A DNA stretch of 5,305 nt from Chloroflexota bacterium (GTDB taxonomy: Bacteria; Chloroflexota; Limnocylindria; QHBO01), in the NCBI GenBank assembly GCA_029865285.1, contig JAOUHE010000119.1, forward strand, positions 1 through 5,305. Direction: 5' to 3'. Below are positions 1-4,362 of the stretch, piece by piece (position 1 is the first letter of the stretch; the number at the start of each line of letters is the position of its first letter). The notes beneath the pieces were generated by a model. It saw nothing but the letters and a program-made list of their open reading frames with translations. It was not told the DNA's origin and ran no database searches. The translations under genes were made by a program, and so were the position numbers.

Positions 1-205
1 CAAAGAGGAGGGCCTGGGAGAAGACGGGCCCTCGCCAGGCGGCCGGAGCGGAGGCGAGCGCCGCTCCGCCTGCGTTCGGAAGCAGTGTCTGGGCTACGGC
101 CGTCTCTCCGAGGAATGCAAGGTAGACCGGCACCAATGCGAGCACGCACGGAGACAGGAAGCTCAGCAGGCCGGCGGCGAAGGCGAGCGCGAGGCTGACG
201 TCCAT
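1..205 (-). CDS. ccdA: CcdA-family thiol-disulfide transmembrane protein, N-terminal part (cut by window edge)
   Basis: My translation from the ATG at 205 gives 68 residues before the window ends. The protein opens with a hydrophobic helix (residues 4-17) running into the motif SPCVLALVPVYLAFLG at 18-33. This is the hallmark first helix of the CcdA/DsbD-gamma family, with Cys20 as one of the two redox cysteines. Family members accept electrons from cytoplasmic thioredoxin and pass them to extracytoplasmic thiol proteins, for example for cytochrome c maturation or reduction of other exported thiols. A loop rich in Ala, Gly and Pro (about 42-57) follows, and the next helix appears to begin at the edge (FSQALLF). 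The gene starts 20 bases after the stop of the upstream membrane-protein gene, with a weak AGGA 10 bases before the ATG, so it is probably cotranscribed. The second cysteine lies outside the window, so an intact reading frame cannot be confirmed. Family call is firm; the exact partner is unknown. Confidence 0.9.
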   Translation of the reverse strand, partial: MDVSLALAFAAGLLSFLSPCVLALVPVYLAFLGETAVAQTLLPNAGGAALASAPAAWRGPVFSQALLF

Positions 206-225
206 GGACTGCTGATCCTAGTCGG

Positions 226-1776
226 TCAGCGGAGCAGTGCGGTCGCCGCGCTCGATATCGGCTCGAGGGTGATCGGCTGCGCGATGATCCACAGGCTGAA
301 CACGGTGTAGCCGATCATCAGCACCACCAGCGGCAGACCGGCGAGCACCGGGCGTCCCGGGGAGTCACGCAGGGCGAGACGGTGTGCCAGCACCACCGCC
401 GCGATGTGGCCGGCCACGATCGCTCCGACCGACAGGTACCAGACGCCGCTGATCGGGATCCAGTCGAGCGGCGGAGCGGTCGAGGCGAGGGGATCGGCCA
501 GGATGATCGGCACCCAGACCACGCCCTGGATGATCAGGGTCAGGTAGTGGGCGATCAGGTAGCCCCCGGCGATCGGCAGGAGCGTGGCGGCGTAGGTGGC
601 CGCGGTGGCTCCCACCGGTGCGGCCGGATGGTCGGCATCGTGCATCGCCCGCGTGAGAGCCGCCCCGACCGTGAAGGCCGCGAGAAAGATGAGCCACAGG
701 AGAAGAAGGCCCAGTGTCTGCGCCACCAGCACGGTATTCAGACCGCCGACGATCGGGAAGAGGGCGTCGAAGAGCGGGTTCATGACCGAGCCCCAGACGG
801 ACGTCTCGGAGAGGCCGTCGTAGCTCACCGCGGCAAGCGCCAGGACGATGAAGGCGGCATCCGACCAGCCGCCACGGATCACCTCGGTCAGGCCCGTGAA
901 CCACGGCCGGAGCTCCGCCCGACGCTCGCCCGACTCCGCGACGACGGCACACTCTGGACAGTCCACGCATCTCTCAGGGGTGCAGGCCTCGCCGCAGCCC
1001 TGGCAGATCTCCGGGGCGACGACGCGACGGCCGACCGGCCCTACTCGGCCGAACCAGCCGAGGTAGACCTCGAACAGCTCCACGTTGCGCAGCCAGCCGG
1101 CACGGCCAAACAGAGTCATGCCCGCCATCGTGAGGACCGTGTACCAACTGAGCAGCGCCGCGATCACGCCCGGCGTGATGCGGTCGGGAAGGATCAACTC
1201 GCTCCACACTGCGCCGAACAGCAGCGCGACCGCGGGCCAGCGGGCCAGCGCCGCCGGGTAGCGCAGGCCGACGTCGAGCCGATTGAAGCCGGCCAGCCGA
1301 GCGCCGCGCTCGAGGAGGCCGAAGAGGGTGCGGAAGGGACTCAGCGATGGCCAGGGGTTGCCGAATACCACGGTGACGATGGGCAGACCGACCCACAGCA
1401 GGATCCAGACCAGGATCGCCGGCAGTGGTGAGATCGAGTCCACCAGCAGTCCGGCGACGATTGCACCGAACCACCAGAGGAGCCCGAGCACCTGCAGCGC
1501 CACCGATAGGGCCCTCGCCGTGTCGACCCCAATCGGCCTCGTGCCGTAGCTGGGAACCGAACCGGCGGGACGCACCAGGACCACGGCCACCACGAATGAG
1601 GCGGCCACGGCGGCCGCAGCCGCGGCCAGGTAGAGCGTCAGCGGGACGGGCAGCGTGAAGACCTGGCCCAGCGCATGGGCGTCCACGCGGTCCGCGCCGA
1701 TAGCGCCGAGCAGGCTCGCCCCGACCAGTGCCGGCGCGAGCCGGCTGAGACGCTGCAGGACGCGCCTAGCGCTCAT
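226..1776 (-). CDS. Polytopic membrane protein (HG/HALGQ-DLPxP type, homologues sometimes labelled fenitrothion hydrolase) with a cytoplasmic six-cysteine cluster
   Basis: This is a 516-residue, very hydrophobic protein. An N-terminal signal-like segment (residues 1-33, ending V-D-A) is followed by HALGQ and LPVP. I recall that layout, AHG(L/I)G..DLP(I/V)P then a helix, from membrane proteins of actinobacteria and related phyla that databases sometimes call fenitrothion hydrolase, a name I would not take as function. I count roughly 10-12 membrane segments, near 44-68, 90-112, 118-138, 180-196, 203-224, 307-322, 340-371, 390-426, 442-467 and 478-499. Late histidines sit in motifs that look conserved: H410 in LIAHYLTLIIQG, and H457 and H465 in AGHIAAVVLAHR. 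All six cysteines fall within residues 258-276. Arg-rich loops at 69-89, 139-179 and 225-300 suggest these faces are cytoplasmic. The start overlaps the 3' end of the cupredoxin gene by 11 bases (ATGAGCGCTAG) and has no good ribosome binding site of its own, which points to translational coupling. Substrate unknown; the neighbours suggest metal handling or redox. Confidence 0.8.
   Translation of the reverse strand: MSARRVLQRLSRLAPALVGASLLGAIGADRVDAHALGQVFTLPVPLTLYLAAAAAAVAASFVVAVVLVRPAGSVPSYGTRPIGVDTARALSVALQVLGLLWWFGAIVAGLLVDSISPLPAILVWILLWVGLPIVTVVFGNPWPSLSPFRTLFGLLERGARLAGFNRLDVGLRYPAALARWPAVALLFGAVWSELILPDRITPGVIAALLSWYTVLTMAGMTLFGRAGWLRNVELFEVYLGWFGRVGPVGRRVVAPEICQGCGEACTPERCVDCPECAVVAESGERRAELRPWFTGLTEVIRGGWSDAAFIVLALAAVSYDGLSETSVWGSVMNPLFDALFPIVGGLNTVLVAQTLGLLLLWLIFLAAFTVGAALTRAMHDADHPAAPVGATAATYAATLLPIAGGYLIAHYLTLIIQGVVWVPIILADPLASTAPPLDWIPISGVWYLSVGAIVAGHIAAVVLAHRLALRDSPGRPVLAGLPLVVLMIGYTVFSLWIIAQPITLEPISSAATALLR
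949..1005 (-). other. Six-cysteine metal-binding-like motif within the membrane protein
   Basis: Residues 258-276 of the membrane protein have cysteines spaced C-x2-C-x3-C-x4-C-x2-C-x2-C, with CGxxC and CPxC elements. No other cysteine occurs in the 516 residues. The spacing suits a zinc ribbon, a copper-thiolate site or an iron-sulfur site. It is not the canonical ferredoxin pattern (C-x2-C-x2-C-x3-C-P). Alternating the helices from an exported N-terminus, and the many arginines on both sides, place the loop in the cytoplasm. The bound metal, if any, is inferred. Confidence 0.55.
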
Positions 1777-2167
1777 GGACGGTCAGGATGCCGATCTCCA
1801 TGTCGGCGGTGGCGCCGTGAAACTCGATGTGGAATTGCCCGGCCCGCGTCGCGGCGAACGCCAGCGTGACCGTCTGGCCCGCCTCGACCGCCTGCGCCGG
1901 CGCCTCATCGTCGTAGCCATGCAGGTGAAGCACCCCGGCCGCGTCCACCGTGATCTCGAACTGCACCCCCTGGCCACGACAGATGTCGGTCTGCTCGGGG
2001 CTCAGGCGCTCACCGACCAGCGTCGCCTGCCGCGTGACGCTCGGGGCATCGCAGTCTGCCGGCAGAATCGTCTGGGGGACACACGCGGCCGCGAGCAGCG
2101 CGACGGTGAGTGGGACGAACAGAAACCCGGCGCGCAGTGCGCGCCGGCGTGACGGTGAAAGCGACAT
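1766..2167 (-). CDS. Cupredoxin-like lipoprotein, histidine-rich, lacking the type 1 copper cysteine
   Basis: Starting at the ATG at 2167 gives 133 residues; a GGAGG lies 4 bases upstream. An ATG at 2200 would add 11 residues (MRLPRPPIGGL) but has no visible ribosome binding site and would put a poorer leader before the Arg-rich n-region (SRRRALRAG). The leader runs through a hydrophobic core to LLAAAC, a passable lipobox with Cys29 as the lipidated residue, so the protein is probably anchored on the outer face of the membrane. The remainder is a small beta-sandwich: VQFEITVD, then LHLHGYD (His81, His83), a glycine turn, VTLAFAATRAGQFHIEFHG (His113, His117), and MEIGILTVH (Met123, His131). 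This follows the plastocyanin/EfeO-type cupredoxin_1 layout, in particular the HxHGYD subgroup. The usual C-terminal copper cysteine is absent, so a classical blue copper centre is unlikely. Two further cysteines (39 and 63) could form a disulfide. Its 3' end overlaps the membrane-protein gene, suggesting the two proteins work together. Confidence 0.85.
   Translation of the reverse strand: MSLSPSRRRALRAGFLFVPLTVALLAAACVPQTILPADCDAPSVTRQATLVGERLSPEQTDICRGQGVQFEITVDAAGVLHLHGYDDEAPAQAVEAGQTVTLAFAATRAGQFHIEFHGATADMEIGILTVHER
2127..2147 (-). repeat. Perfect 9-bp inverted repeat in the signal-peptide codons of the cupredoxin gene
   Basis: CCGGCGCGC at 2127-2135 pairs with GCGCGCCGG at 2139-2147 around a 3-base AGT spacer. 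On the message the stem lies about 20-40 bases after the cupredoxin start codon, in codons of the Arg-rich n-region. All nine pairs are G-C, so the stem would be very stable and could slow initiation or early elongation. In DNA this GC-rich a match of this size can also occur by chance. No T-run follows in either direction, so it is not a terminator. Confidence 0.4.
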
Positions 2168-2171
2168 CAGG

Positions 2172-2176
2172 CCTCC
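2172..2176 (-). promoter_or_regulatory. Ribosome binding site of the cupredoxin gene
   Basis: GGAGG on the minus strand ends 4 bases before the ATG at 2167. It is the strongest Shine-Dalgarno match in the left block and is the reason for preferring this start over the in-frame ATG at 2200. The spacing is slightly short. Confidence 0.6.
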
Positions 2177-2228
2177 AATCGGGGGTCGTGGCAGCCGCAT
2201 GCTAGCCGACGAGCCGCCGGTGCATCCG

Positions 2229-2765
2229 TCAGAGCTCGGCGAAGAACGGATCGTCGCCGTACAACTCGAGCCATCGGCGGCGCATCTGACGGATGGTCGC
2301 GATCACTGCCGCGTCGGTCGTTCCGGGTGGGAGGAGCCCGGCGATCGCTGCGCGCACCGGCTCCGCGCCCTCCATGCCGAGCAGCATCAGGTAGTCGTGC
2401 ACACGCTGGGCCGGCGACTTGCCCTCCGCGCGCATCCGCACCAGCACGTCCGCCTCGTGCTCCAGCGCCCCGGCGAGGTCGATGTCGGTGCGTTCCAGTT
2501 CGGCCATCAGGGCGGGCACGTGATCGAGCCGCGGGTCCGAGTAGGCCCAGCGGACGAACGAGTCGATCGCCTGCGGAGCCCGCTCGTGGTGTCGCGTGTG
2601 AAAGGCCCGCAGATAACTCTGCCGCTCCGACTCGCTGCGAGTCAGCGCGATCTGGGCCACCTGGCGCATCTCCGGGGTCCAGCGACGGATCGACTCGACG
2701 AACTGGCGCAGCGTCAGACTCCCGGCGGGCTGCGGCTGAAATCGGTGTTCATGGGTCGTCTGCAC
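2229..2765 (-). CDS. Hypothetical helical cytoplasmic protein, GTG start
   Basis: I do not recognise this 178-residue protein. It has no signal peptide, no membrane segment and no cysteine. It reads as mostly alpha-helical: helices look likely near residues 17-28, 31-56, 63-76, 81-92, 96-113, 117-130, 133-144 and 150-169, with a charged C-terminal helix (IRQMRRRWLELYG) and an acidic-aromatic tail. Histidines are frequent in the first two thirds (H5, H7, H56, H59, H60, H82, H103, H123). GTG at 2763-2765 is the most upstream possible start, since an in-frame stop lies at 2802-2804 with no start codon between; the next internal Met is residue 33. No Shine-Dalgarno precedes it, but a TAGTAT lies 8 bases upstream, fitting a leaderless message. 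It is the promoter-proximal gene of the minus-strand block, 61 bases before the cupredoxin start. A regulatory or accessory role is possible but nothing in the sequence shows it. Confidence 0.7.
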   Translation of the reverse strand: MQTTHEHRFQPQPAGSLTLRQFVESIRRWTPEMRQVAQIALTRSESERQSYLRAFHTRHHERAPQAIDSFVRWAYSDPRLDHVPALMAELERTDIDLAGALEHEADVLVRMRAEGKSPAQRVHDYLMLLGMEGAEPVRAAIAGLLPPGTTDAAVIATIRQMRRRWLELYGDDPFFAEL

Positions 2766-2786
2766 GGGCCCGTATACTAGCCGCGC
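2766..2786. promoter_or_regulatory. Shared bidirectional -10 region between divergent, apparently leaderless genes
   Basis: The 21-base gap separates a GTG (2765, minus) from an ATG (2787, plus). On the plus strand TATACT occupies 2773-2778, a 5-of-6 match to the bacterial -10 consensus. On the minus strand TAGTAT occupies 2779-2774 and fits TANNNT. In each direction exactly 8 bases lie between the hexamer and the start codon. Transcription would therefore begin at or about two bases before each start codon, leaving no room for a ribosome binding site, and none is seen. The sequence includes the palindromes CGGGCCCG (2765-2772) and GTATAC (2772-2777). I see no convincing -35 element on either side at 16-18 bases. 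The AT-rich core stands out in otherwise very GC-rich DNA. Initiation sites are inferred, not shown. Confidence 0.55.
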
Positions 2787-4355
2787 ATGCCCCGCCTGAT
2801 CTCACCGGGCCGGCTGCCACGCCTGGTGGTGGGCGTTGCGGCCATCCTCCTGGTCCTCACGTCGTCGATCTCCCCGCGCCCCGCAGGCGCCGCCGAGAAT
2901 GTGCTGCGCTATGTCGGTGGCGAGCCGGCGACACTTGATCCCGCGTTCATCGACAGCGCCGGCGACGTGCAGTTCCTCCTCCAGCTGTATGCAGGCCTGA
3001 CCCGACTCGACGAGAACGGCGCGCCATACGCTTCGCTGGCCGCATCCTGGTCCGTGAGTGGTGACGGCCTGACCTACACCTTCCGCCTGCGGGACGGCCT
3101 CACCTTCAGCGACGGCAGCCCGCTCGAGGCCGATGACGTCCGCCGTTCGTGGCTGCGGATTCTCGACCCCGCGACCGGCTCGACCGCGCCGGACGTCCTG
3201 TCGCTGATCGAGGGAGCGCCCCAACGACTCGCGGGCGGTCCGGAGTCGGCGGTCGGCCTCGAGGTGCCCGATACCCACACGCTGGTCGTGCGGCTCCGGC
3301 ACCCCGCCTCCTATTTCCTGGCGATCGCCGCCACGCCGACCACGTTCGTCGTCCCGCGCTCGGCCAACGCATCGGCCGGATGGCAGAACGTTGACTCGTT
3401 CGTCGGGTCCGGCCCGTACGTGCTGCGTGCGCGTGACGGTGCGGACTTTGTGCTGCGGGCCAACGATCGCTATGTGGCGGGGCCGCCACCGATCGAGGAG
3501 ATCCGCTGGATCACCTCGCTGGATGATGACGCGGCCACCGCCTTCGACGCCGACACGATCGACCTGGCCGGGATCGGGACGGCAGACGCTGGCTGGATCG
3601 CCTACGACGCTGACCTCGGTCCGGCGCTGCACCGCGCCCCATCGCTCGGCGTGCAGTACCTCGGATTCGATACGAGCCGTCCGCCGTTCGACGACGCGCG
3701 GGTACGGCGAGCCTTCGCGCTCGCTTTGGATCGGCCGCGTCTGGTGGAGCTCGCGGAGGGGAGCGGGGGGACCGCCGCTTCGAGCATCGTGCCGCCCGCC
3801 CTTTGGCCGGGCGGCATGCAGGACAACCAGGAGACCGATCTGGCGGAGGCGAAGCGACTGCTCGACGCGGCCGGCTACGCCCGGCGGAGCGACCTCGGGA
3901 CCGTGACCGTCAATGGCTCCGGCCTGGGCGTGGGGCCGGTCGTCGCCATCTGGCAGCGCGATCTCGGCGTCGATATTGCCGTCGAGGGGATGGAGTTCCG
4001 AGACTACCTGCGGGCGCTCGAGACCGACCCGCCCCAGATCTTCACCATCAACTGGATCGCCGATTACCCGTCTCCCTACGCCCTGTACAGCCTGCTTCTG
4101 CTGCCCGACGCGACGAGCAACTACGGCGGCTGGCAGGACGCCGAGTTCGAGCGCCTGCTGGAGCGCGCCTCCTCGACGAGCGATCCCGCGGCGCAGGCCG
4201 TCGCATTCGCCGCCGTGGACGCTCGGGTCGATGAGCAGGCGCCTGTGATCCCGTGGTCCTACGCCTCCAATTGGTGGCTGGTGCGCCCCGGGCTGCGGGG
4301 TTTGGGCAACCTGACCACCGGCCTCCTCGACTTCGGTCGAGTGTCTTGGGAGTGA
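2787..4355 (+). CDS. ABC transporter substrate-binding protein, family 5 (oligopeptide/OppA type)
   Basis: This 522-residue exported protein captures a ligand, most likely a peptide, for an ABC importer. An in-frame TAG at 2778-2780 excludes a longer start, and the ATG gives a full signal peptide: arginines at 3, 9 and 12, a hydrophobic core at 13-28, and probable cleavage after PAGA (residue 35). The mature part shows the family 5 (SBP_bac_5, OppA/DppA) landmarks in order: GEPATLDPAF (45-54), YAGLTRLDENGAPYASLAASW (68-88, here cited by position), YTFRLRDGLTFSDGSPL with ADDV (97-118), FVGSGPYVL (205-213), YLGFDTSRPPFDDARVRRAF (291-310), and a C-terminal lobe with IADYPSPYA (424-432) and VIPWSYASNWW (487-497). 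The length is usual for the family. The protein has no cysteine, so it is not a lipoprotein; how it stays at the membrane is unclear. No permease or ATPase gene is adjacent. It precedes a secreted peptidase gene by 7 bases. Peptide specificity is inferred; other family members bind nickel, haem or sugars. Confidence 0.93.
   Translation: MPRLISPGRLPRLVVGVAAILLVLTSSISPRPAGAAENVLRYVGGEPATLDPAFIDSAGDVQFLLQLYAGLTRLDENGAPYASLAASWSVSGDGLTYTFRLRDGLTFSDGSPLEADDVRRSWLRILDPATGSTAPDVLSLIEGAPQRLAGGPESAVGLEVPDTHTLVVRLRHPASYFLAIAATPTTFVVPRSANASAGWQNVDSFVGSGPYVLRARDGADFVLRANDRYVAGPPPIEEIRWITSLDDDAATAFDADTIDLAGIGTADAGWIAYDADLGPALHRAPSLGVQYLGFDTSRPPFDDARVRRAFALALDRPRLVELAEGSGGTAASSIVPPALWPGGMQDNQETDLAEAKRLLDAAGYARRSDLGTVTVNGSGLGVGPVVAIWQRDLGVDIAVEGMEFRDYLRALETDPPQIFTINWIADYPSPYALYSLLLLPDATSNYGGWQDAEFERLLERASSTSDPAAQAVAFAAVDARVDEQAPVIPWSYASNWWLVRPGLRGLGNLTTGLLDFGRVSWE
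4326..4341 (+). repeat. Perfect 6-bp hairpin with C(UUCG)G tetraloop at the end of the substrate-binding-protein gene
   Basis: CTCGAC (4326-4331) and GTCGAG (4336-4341) are exact complements around TTCG, giving a C(UUCG)G loop, the best known exceptionally stable RNA tetraloop. It ends 11 bases before the TGA of the binding-protein gene and about 20 bases before the next ATG. The following bases (TGTCTT) are only moderately U-rich, so complete termination is unlikely. A role as a 3' stabiliser of the upstream message or as a partial attenuator is more plausible. Confidence 0.45.
4348..4352 (+). promoter_or_regulatory. Probable ribosome binding site of the peptidase gene
   Basis: GGGAG lies inside the last codons of the binding-protein gene, 10 bases before the ATG at 4363. 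It follows closely after the UUCG hairpin, so ribosomes finishing the upstream gene would pass through the hairpin and over this site. This suggests coupled translation of the two genes. Confidence 0.4.
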
Positions 4356-4362
4356 TCAGCCG

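Noticed and set aside
382..1431. Long open frame of 349 codons on the plus strand
   Set aside because: It lies fully antisense to the membrane-protein gene. Its translation is rich in Arg, Asp, Gln and His with no domain or membrane pattern, typical of a shadow frame in GC-rich DNA, while the opposite strand encodes clear helices.
258..1776. Membrane protein as a genuine fenitrothion (organophosphate) hydrolase
   Set aside because: The name is attached to some homologues by annotation transfer. No hydrolase catalytic motif is visible, and the neighbours point to metal or redox handling instead.
2168..2200. Longer cupredoxin gene starting at the ATG at 2200
   Set aside because: There is no ribosome binding site before it, whereas the ATG at 2167 has GGAGG. 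The extra residues add nothing to the signal peptide. It is not fully excluded.
2168..2228. Possible terminator or second promoter between the unknown gene and the cupredoxin gene
   Set aside because: Short GC-rich partial repeats are present but there is no stem followed by a T-run and no clear -10/-35 pair.
1950..2780. Open frame of 276 codons on the plus strand
   Set aside because: It runs antisense across two minus-strand genes and their gap and over the divergent promoter. The product shows no family motif, and the cupredoxin on the other strand is convincing.
2802..3632. Open frame of 276 codons on the minus strand opposite the binding-protein gene
   Set aside because: The plus-strand frame carries the ordered family 5 binding-protein motifs; this one is its antisense shadow.
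4342..4347. UUCG hairpin as a full intrinsic terminator
   Set aside because: Only TGTCTT follows, not a true U-tract. The next gene begins 7 bases after the stop with its ribosome binding site right there, so read-through is expected.
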